A DNA stretch of 64,000 nucleotides. Source: an uncultured Celeribacter sp. (lineage in GTDB: Bacteria > Pseudomonadota > Alphaproteobacteria > Rhodobacterales > Rhodobacteraceae). Numbering within the stretch: the stretch's first letter is position 1; each line of letters begins with the position of its first letter. The stretch is taken from NCBI RefSeq assembly GCF_963675965.1, contig NZ_OY780935.1, positions 2,902,501-2,966,500 on the forward strand, written 5' to 3'. The notes beneath the pieces were generated by a model. The model searched no databases. It was not told the origin of the DNA and saw only the letters and a program-made list of their open reading frames with translations. Position numbers and translations under genes: made by a program. Positions 1 through 8,499 of the stretch are shown in pieces.

Positions 1-71
1 CCGTCCATCTCTTCGGAAGAGGGGCTTAGCCTGTGCTGGGGCTGATCCCGGTCTAAGTGCGATACCTCCCG

Positions 72-105
72 CAGATCCCGCTGGCCCAGAGGGCAGTGGG
101 ATCTG
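72..105 (+). other. Intercistronic stem-loop before frcC
   Basis: A 12-bp stem (72-83 pairing with 94-105, one G-T wobble) encloses a 10-nt loop. It lies in the leader of the permease gene, where a binding-protein gene (frcB) would be expected just upstream of the window. Such hairpins between binding-protein and permease genes commonly stabilise the upstream message; that role is inferred. Confidence 0.5.
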
Positions 106-135
106 TCCTGAATTGCGAAAAAACGGGTCATATCC

Positions 136-1188
136 ATGTCCGAGAATTACGAACACGCCGCCAACCGCGAAGACGCCGTTGCTGCGTTCAAGCCGGGTCG
201 CGAGGCCCCGGTGCAGCGCATCCAGAATATGTTACATGGCTCGCCGTCCTTGGTGCCCTTGGCGGTGCTGCTGGCGGCGATCGTCGTCTTTGGTGCCCTT
301 CTGGGAAGCAAGTTCCTGTCGCCCTTTGCGCTGACACTCATCCTGCAGCAGGTGCAGATCGTCGGCATCGTGGCGCTGGCGCAATCGCTGGTCATCCTGA
401 CCGCTGGCATCGATCTGTCGGTCGGGGCGGTGATGGTGTTCAGCTCTGTGGTCATGGGGCAGTTCACCTTTCGCTATGGCCTGCCGCCGGAACTGGCGGT
501 CTGCTGCGGTCTGATCTGCGGTGCGCTCTGTGGTTTTGTCAGCGGGGTGCTCGTCGCCATCGTCAAACTGCCGCCCTTTATCGTCACGCTGGGCATGTGG
601 CAGATCGTTCTGGCGGCCAATTTCCTTTATTCCCGCAATGAATCCATCCGCAGTCAGGACATCGACGCCAATGCGCCACTTCTGCATTTCTTCGGCAACC
701 GGGTCGAGATCGGCGGGGCGATCTTTACCTATGGTGTGCTGTTCATGCTGATCCTTGCGATTGTTCTGGCCTATGCACTGCGGCACACGGCCTGGGGGCG
801 GCATGTCTACGCGGTCGGGGACGATCCGGAGGCCGCAGCGCTTTCGGGCGTCAATGTGCGGCGCACCCTGATTTCGGTCTATGTGCTGGCCGGGCTGATC
901 TGTGCTTTTGCGGGCTGGACCCTGATCGGGCGGATCGGTTCCGTGTCGCCGACATCGGGACAACTGGCAAATATCGAAAGCATCACGGCGGTGGTGATCG
1001 GGGGCATCTCGCTCTTTGGCGGGCGTGGTTCGATCCTTGGGACCCTGTTTGGAGCGTTGATCGTGGGGGTCTTCACCTTGGGGCTGCGTCTGGCCGGGGC
1101 GGACCCGCAGTGGACCAACCTGCTGATCGGCATGCTGATCATCGCGGCGGTGGCCGTCGATCAATGGATCCGGAGGGCAACGGTATGA
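136..1188 (+). CDS. frcC: Sugar (fructose-type) ABC transporter permease
   Basis: Inner-membrane permease of the RbsC/FrcC family (350 aa), which forms the channel of a monosaccharide importer. The protein has a polar N-terminus of about 40 residues, then many hydrophobic segments. It carries the family signature 'TAGIDLSVGAV' near residue 90 and the glycine-rich 'GGISLFGGRGSILGT' near residue 290. The stop overlaps the ATPase start (ATGA). Gene order permease, single-domain ATPase, kinase matches the rhizobial FrcBCAK fructose system; the binding protein frcB would lie upstream of the window. Fructose as substrate is inferred from gene order, and ribose or another monosaccharide remains possible. 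Confidence 0.85.
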   Translation: MSENYEHAANREDAVAAFKPGREAPVQRIQNMLHGSPSLVPLAVLLAAIVVFGALLGSKFLSPFALTLILQQVQIVGIVALAQSLVILTAGIDLSVGAVMVFSSVVMGQFTFRYGLPPELAVCCGLICGALCGFVSGVLVAIVKLPPFIVTLGMWQIVLAANFLYSRNESIRSQDIDANAPLLHFFGNRVEIGGAIFTYGVLFMLILAIVLAYALRHTAWGRHVYAVGDDPEAAALSGVNVRRTLISVYVLAGLICAFAGWTLIGRIGSVSPTSGQLANIESITAVVIGGISLFGGRGSILGTLFGALIVGVFTLGLRLAGADPQWTNLLIGMLIIAAVAVDQWIRRATV

Positions 1189-1961
1189 CCATGGAACCTC
1201 TTCTGAAAGCGCGCGGTGTGGTCAAACGTTATGGCCATGTGACCGCCATCGATCACGCCGATTTCGACTTGATGCCCGGTGAAATCCTTGCCGTCATTGG
1301 CGACAACGGTGCGGGGAAGTCCAGCCTGATCAAGGTGCTGTCGGGCGCGGTGCAGCCCGATGGCGGGCAGGTCACGCTGGAGGGCGAAACGGTGCAGTTT
1401 ACTTCGCCCAATGATGCACGGGCGGCAGGGATCGAAACAGTCTATCAGCAGCTCGCGCTCAGCCCGGCCCTGTCGATTGCAGACAATATGTTCATGGGGC
1501 GCGAATTGCGCCGTCCGGGGATCTGGGGCAAATGGCTGCGCATGCTCGACAAACCCGCCATGGAGCAATTCGCGCGTGACAAGCTGTCGGAACTGGGGCT
1601 GATGACTATCCAGAACATCAATCAGGCCGTCGAAACCCTCTCTGGCGGTCAACGTCAGGGGGTTGCTGTCGCACGGGCCGCAGCCTTTGGCTCCAAGGTG
1701 ATCATTCTGGATGAGCCGACGGCAGCGCTGGGCGTGAAGGAAAGCCGCCGCGTGTTGGAGCTGATACAGGAGGTCAATGGCCGGGGAATCCCGATCATCC
1801 TGATCAGCCACAACATGCCGCATGTCTTTGAGCTGGCCGATCGGATTCATATCCACCGTCTCGGCAAGCGACTGACGGTTGTCGACCCCAAGGACATTTC
1901 CATGTCCGATGCCGTGGCCCTTATGACTGGAGCAATGAGCCCTGATGACAGTCATGCTTGA
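1185..1961 (+). CDS. frcA: Sugar ABC transporter ATP-binding protein
   Basis: ATPase partner of the preceding permease (258 aa). The start is the ATG at 1185, which overlaps the frcC stop and follows the ribosome-binding site GGAGG at 1171-1175. A longer open frame from 1110 lies inside frcC and is rejected. Walker A is GDNGAGKS (residues 39-46), the signature is LSGGQRQG and Walker B is VIILDEPTAALG. It has one nucleotide-binding domain, as in FrcA, rather than the tandem ~500-residue RbsA form. It energises sugar import at the cytoplasmic face of the membrane. Confidence 0.85.
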   Translation: MTMEPLLKARGVVKRYGHVTAIDHADFDLMPGEILAVIGDNGAGKSSLIKVLSGAVQPDGGQVTLEGETVQFTSPNDARAAGIETVYQQLALSPALSIADNMFMGRELRRPGIWGKWLRMLDKPAMEQFARDKLSELGLMTIQNINQAVETLSGGQRQGVAVARAAAFGSKVIILDEPTAALGVKESRRVLELIQEVNGRGIPIILISHNMPHVFELADRIHIHRLGKRLTVVDPKDISMSDAVALMTGAMSPDDSHA

Positions 1962-2607
1962 GGACACGCCTGAGACACTGGCCGCGTTCGCGGTCGCCGA
2001 CCTGTGTTCCTTGCAGGGCGCGCGCCATCTGGTGGCGCTTGCCGGTCCGCCGGGGGCTGGCAAGACAACCATCTCCGCAGCCATCTGCGCGGGGTTGAAT
2101 GCTGCGGGACGCAGTGCGGTGGTGGTGCCGATGGATGGGTTTCATCTGGACAATCGTCTGTTGGAGGCGCGCGGTCTGCTGGCGCGCAAAGGCGCGGTCG
2201 AAAGCTTCGATGCGTTGGGATTTTGCCATTTGGTTGCGCGCATCGCAGAGGCGGGTGCGCGCGGGGAAGAGGTGGTCTATCCGCTGTTCGATCGGGCGAA
2301 GGACCTTGCGATAGCCGGGGCCGCCGTGGTGGTGCCGGAGGTGGAATTCGTTCTCTTCGAGGGCAATTACCTGTTGCTTGATCAGGCGCCCTGGTCGGGT
2401 CTGCAAGGCCTCTGGACGCGCACGCTCTGGATCGAGGCGCCGATGGCGGAGCTTCAGGCGCGTCTGGTGGCGCGCTGGCGTGCCGAAGGGCTGACACCGG
2501 AAGCCGCACAACTGCGGGCCGAAGAGAATGATCTGGCGAATGTGCGCTTTGTGCAGGTGAACAGCCGGGCGGCGGATCTTGTGCTCGGTGCGTTGCAGAA
2601 ATCGTGA
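1945..2607 (+). CDS. frcK: FrcK-like kinase (uridine kinase/panK P-loop family)
   Basis: P-loop kinase of 220 aa overlapping frcA by 17 bp. Walker A is GPPGAGKT (residues 34-41). It is followed by the 'VVPMDGFHLDN' segment typical of the uridine kinase/pantothenate kinase-like family and by 'FEGNYLLLD'. The same gene sits in rhizobial frcBCAK operons, where it is presumed to phosphorylate the imported sugar. Its real substrate cannot be read from the sequence. An ATG at 1954 is an alternative start three codons inward. Confidence 0.75.
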   Translation: MTVMLEDTPETLAAFAVADLCSLQGARHLVALAGPPGAGKTTISAAICAGLNAAGRSAVVVPMDGFHLDNRLLEARGLLARKGAVESFDALGFCHLVARIAEAGARGEEVVYPLFDRAKDLAIAGAAVVVPEVEFVLFEGNYLLLDQAPWSGLQGLWTRTLWIEAPMAELQARLVARWRAEGLTPEAAQLRAEENDLANVRFVQVNSRAADLVLGALQKS

Positions 2608-2676
2608 CACCGCATTCGTGACAGAGACCACCGGGATCAGAAAACGCCGAGAGCCACTTCAAAGGGAGAAAATCGC

Positions 2677-3330
2677 ATGATGATCTTTGCAGACACCGCA
2701 GATCTTGCCGAAATCCGGGATCTTGCCGAACTCGGATTGATTGACGGGGTGACGACAAATCCAACGCTTGTGGCCAGATCCGGCGCGCCTTTTCGCGATA
2801 CAATTGCCGAGATCTGCCGGGCCGTGACAGGGCCCGTCTCAGCGGAAGTGGTGGCCAACACGGTTGAGGCGATGGTGGCCGAAGGCCGTGCGCTGGCCGC
2901 TCTGGCGGAGAATGTCGTGGTCAAACTGCCCCTGACACTGGACGGGCTGCGGGCCTGTCGTGCCTTGCGGGCCGAAGGGATCGCAACCAATGTCACCCTA
3001 TGTTTTTCGCTGGGGCAGGCGGTTCTGGCAGCCAAAGCCGGGGCTAGCTTCATTTCACCCTTCATCGGGCGTCTGGAAGACATTGGCGAAGATGGCCTCG
3101 GGCTGATTTCGGACATCCGCCGCAGCTATGATTTATATGGTTTCGAGACAAAGGTTCTGGCCGCTTCGACACGCTCTGTCGATCACATCGTGCAATGCAT
3201 CAAATGCGGCGCCGATGCGGTGACGGCGCCGCCAAAGGCGATTCATGCGCTGGTCGAACATCGTTTGACCGATGCCGGTCTCAAACAGTTCGAAGAGGAT
3301 GCGCGGCAGGCGGGCCTCACGGTCCTCTGA
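2677..3330 (+). CDS. fsa: Fructose-6-phosphate aldolase / transaldolase-like protein
   Basis: Protein of 217 aa, the normal length of the short transaldolase/FSA family. It has the N-terminal 'FADTAD', the 'TTNPTL' motif (residues 26-31) and the Schiff-base lysine K83 in 'VVKLPLT'. 'FISPFIGRLEDIGEDG' and 'AASTRS' complete the barrel signature. Ribosome-binding site AAAGGGAG (2661-2668) supports the ATG at 2677. It follows frcK by 69 bp and probably forms the last gene of the sugar operon, cleaving or interconverting phosphorylated ketose. FSA and short transaldolase activity cannot be separated by eye. Confidence 0.8.
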   Translation: MMIFADTADLAEIRDLAELGLIDGVTTNPTLVARSGAPFRDTIAEICRAVTGPVSAEVVANTVEAMVAEGRALAALAENVVVKLPLTLDGLRACRALRAEGIATNVTLCFSLGQAVLAAKAGASFISPFIGRLEDIGEDGLGLISDIRRSYDLYGFETKVLAASTRSVDHIVQCIKCGADAVTAPPKAIHALVEHRLTDAGLKQFEEDARQAGLTVL

Positions 3331-3351
3331 GCTGGGATTGGGGGGCCGCTC

Positions 3352-4104
3352 TCAATGGCCTTTCAGGGCATTGGCAATGTCGCGCACGATGCCGCCCAAT
3401 TCCTTTTGGACCTCCGGACGCGCCTCGGCGCTGGTCATCGAGATCGCGATGCCCGCCACCGGCTTGCCGGCCGGGTCGAGAATCGGGGCGCCGAGGCAGA
3501 CCATGCCTTCGCGGATTTCGCCATTGTCGACGGCATAGCCCTGACGATGCCAAAGTTCCGCAGCGTCATCAAAGGCCTCAAGTGTGGTCACGCTGTTCTC
3601 GGTGAAAGGCGGTTGCCAAGGGGCGGAAAGGATGTCGTGACGCTCCGATTTCGGCAGGCAGGACAGCATCGCTTTCCCGGTGGCCGAATAGACGGCGGGT
3701 AAGCGCATGCCGATCTGGAAGGTGAAGCCCAGGGGCTTGTCCGCGTTGCTACACGCCAGATAGACGACATCCGCTTTTTCGAGGGTGGAAAGCGTCACGG
3801 TGAACTGCGCCAAGCGACTGTCTTTGGACAGAATTCTCTGAAATTCGCTGACCAGGGATGACCGGTCGAGATAGCCGGCGCTCCAGCGCAGGCAATGGGC
3901 GCCAAGCGCATATCCGCTGCCGTCACTGTGCAGGACACCTGCAGCGACAAGCGTTTCACAAATGCCGTAGAGCGAACTTTTGGGCGCCTCCAGATCCCGC
4001 GCCAGTTCGGACACGCCCAGCGGTGTGGCGCTGTTCGCCAATCGGTCCAGAATCTGTACGGCACGGTCCACTGCCGGTGCCCGCCTTTTCGCTGTTTCTG
4101 CCAT
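3352..4104 (-). CDS. IclR-family transcriptional regulator
   Basis: Regulator of 250 aa with an N-terminal winged helix ('AVDRAVQILDRLAN' then 'PLGVSELARDLEAPKSSLYG') and a C-terminal IclR effector domain ('SATGKAMLS', 'REGMVCLGAPI', 'VAGIAISMTS'). The start is the ATG at 4104, preceded by a G-run (4108-4113) that can act as ribosome-binding site. The open frame runs far upstream, antisense to the next genes, and that extension is rejected. It is transcribed away from the dehydrogenase-permease genes, whose control region contains two IclR-like palindromes, so it probably regulates them. It ends 21 bp from the convergent aldolase gene. Confidence 0.88.
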   Translation of the reverse strand: MAETAKRRAPAVDRAVQILDRLANSATPLGVSELARDLEAPKSSLYGICETLVAAGVLHSDGSGYALGAHCLRWSAGYLDRSSLVSEFQRILSKDSRLAQFTVTLSTLEKADVVYLACSNADKPLGFTFQIGMRLPAVYSATGKAMLSCLPKSERHDILSAPWQPPFTENSVTTLEAFDDAAELWHRQGYAVDNGEIREGMVCLGAPILDPAGKPVAGIAISMTSAEARPEVQKELGGIVRDIANALKGH

Positions 4105-4160
4105 TTTACCCCCCAATCTAACGTGCGCGGGAATTGACATTCCCGCATACAATCGCATAC

Positions 4161-4195
4161 GTTCCATATCGTGAACATCGTTCCAAATATGGAAC
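4161..4195. promoter_or_regulatory. Tandem IclR-type operators
   Basis: Two dyads lie side by side: GTTCCA-N4-GTGAAC (4161-4176, imperfect) and GTTCCA-N4-TGGAAC (4180-4195, perfect arms), 19 bp apart. They sit in the divergent region between iclR and the aldehyde dehydrogenase gene. A TTGACA hexamer lies at 4134-4139 on the plus strand. IclR proteins commonly bind such TTCCA/TGGAA dyads; the assignment is inferred from position. Confidence 0.55.
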
Positions 4196-4239
4196 AAATA
4201 TCTTTTCTGTTCAAGCAGACGTAAATCGTGAGGCCCAAA

Positions 4240-5685
4240 TTGTCCAAGCTCAAAGATCCGACGCTCCTGAAAAATGCCTGTCTCGTCGATGGCGAATGGG
4301 TGCAAGCCGCCTCCGGGGAGACGATCGAGGTCTCGAACCCGGCAGATGGTTCTGTCGTCGGGACCGTGCCCTTCATGGCGCCGGAAGAAATCCCGGCGGT
4401 GATTGAAGCGTCGCGGGTCGCGCAGATCGAATGGGCCGGGCGGGCCGCCAAGGAACGCGCCATCATTCTGCGCAAATGGTTCGATCTGATGATCGAGAAC
4501 ACCGAGGATCTCGGCCTGATCATGACCCTGGAACAGGGCAAGCCGCTGGCCGAGGCCAAGGGTGAAATCGCCTATGCCGCCTCTTTCGTGGAATGGTTCG
4601 CCGAAGAGGCCAAGCGTATTTACGGTGACACCATCCCGGCGCCCAAGGCCGATCAGCGTATCACGGTGCTGCGTCAGCCCATCGGGGTGACCGCCTGTAT
4701 CACGCCGTGGAACTTCCCGGCGGCGATGATCACGCGCAAGGCTGCACCGGCGCTGGCCGCAGGCTGTTCGATGATCGTGCGTCCTGCCGATTTGACGCCC
4801 CTGACGGCTCTGGCGCTCGGAGAACTGGCACAGCGTGCAGGCATTCCGGCGGGTGTTCTCCAGATCATCACCGGCCCGGCGTCGAAGCTCGGCAAAGTCA
4901 TCACCGACAGTGACGTAGTGCGCAAGCTTTCCTTCACCGGTTCGACCGAAGTTGGGCGCCTGCTGATGGCGCAATGCGCCGACACGATCAAGAAAGTGTC
5001 TCTGGAACTGGGCGGCAACGCGCCTTTCATCGTCTTCGATGATGCCGATCTCGACGCAGCTGTCGAAGGGGCGATGGCCTCCAAATACCGCAACGCGGGC
5101 CAGACCTGTGTCTGCGCCAACCGCATTCTGGTGCAGCGCGGTGTCTATGATGCCTTTGCCAAGAAGCTCTCTGAGAAAGTGTCGGCCCTGACCGTGGGCG
5201 ACGGCACCGCGGAAGGCACTGACATTGGCCCGATGATCGAACCCAAGGCGCTCGACAAGGTCGAAAGCCACATCGAGGACGCCGTGTCCAAAGGGGCGAC
5301 GTTGCTGCAGGGCGGCAAACGTCTGGGCGGGCTGTTCTTTGAGCCGGCGATCCTGACGGGCGTGACCCCGGAGATGAAAGTCGCCACCGAAGAAACCTTT
5401 GGTCCGCTGGCGCCGCTTTTCCCCTTTGACACCGAAGAGGAAGCGATTGCCATGGCGAATGATACGATCTTCGGGCTGGCCGCCTATTTCTACACCCGCG
5501 ATCACGCCCGTATGGTGCGCGTTTCCGAGGGGCTGGAATACGGCATGGTGGGGCACAACACGGGCCTGATTTCGAACGAAGTTGCACCTTTCGGCGGCGT
5601 GAAGCAATCCGGCCTTGGCCGTGAAGGCTCCAAATACGGCATCGAGGAATATCTTGAGCTGAAATACGTCTGCAGCGCGATTTAA
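4240..5685 (+). CDS. NAD(P)-dependent aldehyde dehydrogenase, succinate-semialdehyde dehydrogenase type
   Basis: ALDH-superfamily enzyme of 481 aa from a TTG start at 4240. GAGG at 4230-4233 is well spaced for that TTG, and the resulting 'MSKLKDP' start is typical of GabD-like enzymes; the GTG at 4228 has no ribosome-binding site. Catalytic residues are N158 (TPWNFP), E256 (LELGG) and C290 (GQTCVC). The usual lysine of the KPxxxTP cofactor motif is arginine here (R181 in 'RPADLTP'). It lies upstream of an iron alcohol dehydrogenase and a permease, under the IclR operators. The pair would oxidise an omega-hydroxy acid through its semialdehyde to a dicarboxylate; succinate semialdehyde is a family-level guess. 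Confidence 0.82.
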   Translation: MSKLKDPTLLKNACLVDGEWVQAASGETIEVSNPADGSVVGTVPFMAPEEIPAVIEASRVAQIEWAGRAAKERAIILRKWFDLMIENTEDLGLIMTLEQGKPLAEAKGEIAYAASFVEWFAEEAKRIYGDTIPAPKADQRITVLRQPIGVTACITPWNFPAAMITRKAAPALAAGCSMIVRPADLTPLTALALGELAQRAGIPAGVLQIITGPASKLGKVITDSDVVRKLSFTGSTEVGRLLMAQCADTIKKVSLELGGNAPFIVFDDADLDAAVEGAMASKYRNAGQTCVCANRILVQRGVYDAFAKKLSEKVSALTVGDGTAEGTDIGPMIEPKALDKVESHIEDAVSKGATLLQGGKRLGGLFFEPAILTGVTPEMKVATEETFGPLAPLFPFDTEEEAIAMANDTIFGLAAYFYTRDHARMVRVSEGLEYGMVGHNTGLISNEVAPFGGVKQSGLGREGSKYGIEEYLELKYVCSAI

Positions 5686-5697
5686 CTTCCCCCGCGT

Positions 5698-5720
5698 GGT
5701 CCGCCGAACCATTGCGGACC
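5698..5720 (+). other. Intercistronic hairpin
   Basis: A 7-bp perfect stem (GGTCCGC at 5698-5704 with GCGGACC at 5714-5720) lies between the two dehydrogenase genes. It has no T-tract, so it is more likely an mRNA-stability or processing element than a terminator. Confidence 0.4.
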
Positions 5721-5749
5721 GCGCATTTTCACTTTCAAGGACAAGATCA

Positions 5750-6916
5750 ATGACTGATGGTATCAAACCGTTCTCTTTCGACACGCCTGGCTCCATGCTT
5801 GTGGAATGGGGTGGCGCAAAGCGGATGGGTGAGCTTCTGGGCGACTGGTTCCCGGAACGTAACCTGCTGATCGTGACCGATAAATTTCTGCATGAAAACG
5901 GTCTTCTCGACCCGGCGATTGCTTCGCTGAAAGAGCATGGCTTCACCGTTTCCGTCTTTGACGACGTGGTGGCCGACCCGCCCGAAGCCGTTCTGATGGC
6001 TTGTGTCGAGCGCGCCAAATCTGCGGGCGCGGACATCGTTATGGGGCTGGGCGGTGGCTCGTCCATGGACATCGCCAAACTGGTCGCCGTGATGCTGATG
6101 TCTGAACAGCCGCTGGCGGATCTTTACGGCATCGGTAAGGTCGAAGGCAAACGCACCCCGCTGGTGCAGGTTCCGACCACCGCAGGCACCGGGTCCGAGG
6201 TGACCAATATCACCATCCTGACCACGGGCGAAACCACCAAGATGGGCATCGTGTCGCATCAGCTTTACGCCGATCGTGTGTTGCTGGATGCTGAACTGAC
6301 CGTTGGCCTGCCGCCGGTGCAGACCGCTGCGACTGGCATCGACGCCATGGTGCACGCCATCGAGGCCTTTACCGGTCAGCACAAGAAAAACCTGATGTCC
6401 GACGTCTTCGCGAAAGAGGCGCTGCGTCTGATGACCGCGAACCTGATCGCGGCCTGTGAAGACGGTACCAACCGCGCTGCGCGCGAAGCGATGTTGCTGG
6501 GCGCGAACCTTGCCGGGCAGGCATTCTCTAACAGCCCCGTGGGCGCCGTGCACGCACTGGCCTATCCGCTGGGCGGTCACTACCACCTGCCGCACGGTTT
6601 AACCAACGCGCTGATGCTTGGTCCGGTCCTGCGATACAACATGTCCGGCGCCGCCGCGCTTTACGCGGAACTTGCCGACGTGGTGATCGGGGTGTCTGAA
6701 GAAGGCACGCAGGCGAAATCCGCCAACTTTGTGAACTTCATGCAGGACCTGATGGACCGTTCCGGTGCGCCGCTCAAGCTGCGCGACGTGAACGTGCCGG
6801 AGGCCGATCTGCCGATGCTGGCGAAAGACGCCATGCTGCAAACCCGACTGCTGGTAAACAACCCGGTCGAGGTCACCGAAGAAGATGCGCTCGCTCTGTA
6901 CCGCGAAGCGTTCTGA
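5750..6916 (+). CDS. Iron-containing (type III) alcohol dehydrogenase
   Basis: Fe-ADH of 388 aa. The ATG at 5750 follows AAGGAC; a frame start at 5696 falls in the hairpin and is rejected. The nucleotide-binding glycine motif is 'GLGGGSSMD', followed by 'VPTTAGTGSEVT'. Metal ligands lie in 'GIDAMVHAIEAF' (Asp, His) and 'HALAYPLGGHYHLPHG' (His residues). Relatives oxidise or reduce 4-hydroxybutyrate, 1,3-propanediol and similar short alcohols. Position behind a semialdehyde dehydrogenase and before a transporter suggests the first oxidation step after uptake. The substrate is not identified. Confidence 0.85.
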   Translation: MTDGIKPFSFDTPGSMLVEWGGAKRMGELLGDWFPERNLLIVTDKFLHENGLLDPAIASLKEHGFTVSVFDDVVADPPEAVLMACVERAKSAGADIVMGLGGGSSMDIAKLVAVMLMSEQPLADLYGIGKVEGKRTPLVQVPTTAGTGSEVTNITILTTGETTKMGIVSHQLYADRVLLDAELTVGLPPVQTAATGIDAMVHAIEAFTGQHKKNLMSDVFAKEALRLMTANLIAACEDGTNRAAREAMLLGANLAGQAFSNSPVGAVHALAYPLGGHYHLPHGLTNALMLGPVLRYNMSGAAALYAELADVVIGVSEEGTQAKSANFVNFMQDLMDRSGAPLKLRDVNVPEADLPMLAKDAMLQTRLLVNNPVEVTEEDALALYREAF

Positions 6917-6923
6917 CCCTCAG

Positions 6924-6959
6924 CCAGGCGCCCCAACGCACCGCAGGTGGGGCGCCTGG
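6924..6959 (+). other. Strong intergenic hairpin before the permease gene
   Basis: A perfect 12-bp GC-rich stem (6924-6935 with 6948-6959) has a 12-nt loop. It is followed by an A-rich rather than a T-rich stretch. This could attenuate or protect the dehydrogenase message, giving lower permease expression; it is not a canonical intrinsic terminator. Confidence 0.5.
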
Positions 6960-7021
6960 CACACAATAAAAAAGCCCTGGGAGGGAAGGGCGAAACTGCG
7001 CAAAATTGCGAGGAGACACAA

Positions 7022-8389
7022 GTGAGACAACAACGTATCGATGGGCAGGAAACGCCCTATTGGCCGGCGGGCCCGTTCAAAATCCGCCTGCCGTTCCTGC
7101 ATTACCGTTTTGAATGGCCCGACTATTTTCAAGGGCTTCTGATGTGCGCGGTCGACTTGGCCGCGATCCCGCTCATGGTGGAACTGTTGGGGATGCCCTT
7201 TGAGGTGGCCCTTGCCGTCGTCATGATGAACGGTGTGCTCTATCTGACGCACCACCTGCTGGGCGACCCGGTTGTGCCGGGCTGGATCACCCCGGCGATC
7301 CCGCTTTTAATGGCCTATTGTGCGGCCTTTCCCGAAGGTCCGGAGCGCGTTCACGCCCTGATTGCCTTCCAGCTCATGTTGGGGATTTTCTCGATCTTCA
7401 TCGGGGCATCGGGACTGGCGCACCGCGTTGTGCAACTGATTCCGCAAGCCATCAAATCCGGCGTCATCATCGGCGCGGGCATCGCCGCTGTGATCTCTGT
7501 GTTCAAGGTCGGTGGCCGTTTCGACAGCTTCCCCTACACGATCACGATCGCCGTCGGCATTGCGTTCTACGTGATCTTCTCGCGTCATTTCGCAAAGCTC
7601 AAATCGAGCAACCGCCTGTTCGGCGCCATCGGCAAACTGGGGATCTTCCCGATTGTGGCTCTCGCCATCGTCGTGGCGCCGATTTTTGGCGAAGCGCCTT
7701 GGCCGGAAATCGAATGGGGCATCTCCAAGCCCGACTTCGTGACGCTCTGGAACGAATACACGGTCTTCGGTCTGGGTTTCCCGCCGCTGCATATGTTCAT
7801 CTCTGCCATTCCCACCGTTCTGGCCGCCTATATCGTGCTGTTTGGTGACGTGCTGCAAAGCCGTGCGATTCTGGAAGAAGCCGACCATGAACGCCCGGAC
7901 GAAGTTGTGCATTACAACCCGGACCGCGCGCATATGATCTTCGGTGCCCGGAACTCGGTCATGTCGATCATCGGGCCGGACGTGGCCATGTGTGGTCCGC
8001 TTTGGGCTGCCATGCACGTTGTGATCGTGGAGCGCTTTGCACAGGGCAAGAAAGCCATGGATTCGATCTTTGGCGGTGCAGGCTCCTTCCGTTGGGGCAC
8101 CAACACCGGTCTGCTGCTGATGCCGATCGTGACGCTGGTTCAGCCGATCCTTGGCATCGCGCTGGCGCTGACGCTGCTTATCCAAGGTTATGTGTCCGTG
8201 CGGATCGGCGTCATGGAAGCCCGTTCGCAGCGTGATCTGGGCATCGCCGGTGTCGTTGCTGCTGTGCTCGCCACCCGCGGCGCGGCCTGGGCCTTTGGTG
8301 TGGGCGTGGTGTTGTGTATCCTCGTCTATGGCCGCGACTTCTTCCGCGGTGAGGTCGACAAGACCTTCGTCAAGGATCAGGCTGAGTAA
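7022..8389 (+). CDS. NCS2-like (xanthine/uracil permease superfamily) transporter
   Basis: Polytopic membrane protein of 455 aa. The start is the GTG at 7022, preceded at good distance by AGGAG (7011-7015). Hydrophobic segments run throughout. 'GWITPAIPLL', 'LIPQAIKSGVIIGAGIAAV' and 'DVLQSRAILEEAD' place it in the broad SLC23/NCS2 fold rather than among classical nucleobase carriers. It is last in the IclR-controlled dehydrogenase operon, so it probably imports the hydroxy acid or a precursor handled by the two dehydrogenases. Substrate unknown. Confidence 0.75.
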   Translation: MRQQRIDGQETPYWPAGPFKIRLPFLHYRFEWPDYFQGLLMCAVDLAAIPLMVELLGMPFEVALAVVMMNGVLYLTHHLLGDPVVPGWITPAIPLLMAYCAAFPEGPERVHALIAFQLMLGIFSIFIGASGLAHRVVQLIPQAIKSGVIIGAGIAAVISVFKVGGRFDSFPYTITIAVGIAFYVIFSRHFAKLKSSNRLFGAIGKLGIFPIVALAIVVAPIFGEAPWPEIEWGISKPDFVTLWNEYTVFGLGFPPLHMFISAIPTVLAAYIVLFGDVLQSRAILEEADHERPDEVVHYNPDRAHMIFGARNSVMSIIGPDVAMCGPLWAAMHVVIVERFAQGKKAMDSIFGGAGSFRWGTNTGLLLMPIVTLVQPILGIALALTLLIQGYVSVRIGVMEARSQRDLGIAGVVAAVLATRGAAWAFGVGVVLCILVYGRDFFRGEVDKTFVKDQAE

Positions 8390-8415
8390 CACGCCTGCCG
8401 TTTTCCGAAATGACG

Positions 8416-8445
8416 CACGGGGGCCGAAAGGCCCCCGTGTTTTTG
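8416..8445 (+). terminator. Intrinsic terminator of the dehydrogenase-permease operon
   Basis: Perfect 10-bp GC-rich stem (8416-8425 with 8430-8439) closed by a GAAA tetraloop and followed by TTTTTG. It lies 27 bp after the permease stop and before the convergent sixA-like gene. Confidence 0.9.
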
Positions 8446-8499
8446 TATTCATCTCGTTCGAAAGTGCTGCGCTTTCCCCGGCCAGCTTGTTCTGCCAGC

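Noticed and set aside
1..135. 3' end of a binding-protein gene (frcB) at the left edge
   Set aside because: Two of three plus frames stop within 45 bases and none shows a recognisable C-terminus, so frcB must end before or just at the window edge.
4105..6078. Long minus-strand extension of the iclR open frame (over 600 codons)
   Set aside because: It is antisense to two well-supported dehydrogenase genes, lacks family motifs, and arises from strong G/C third-position bias.
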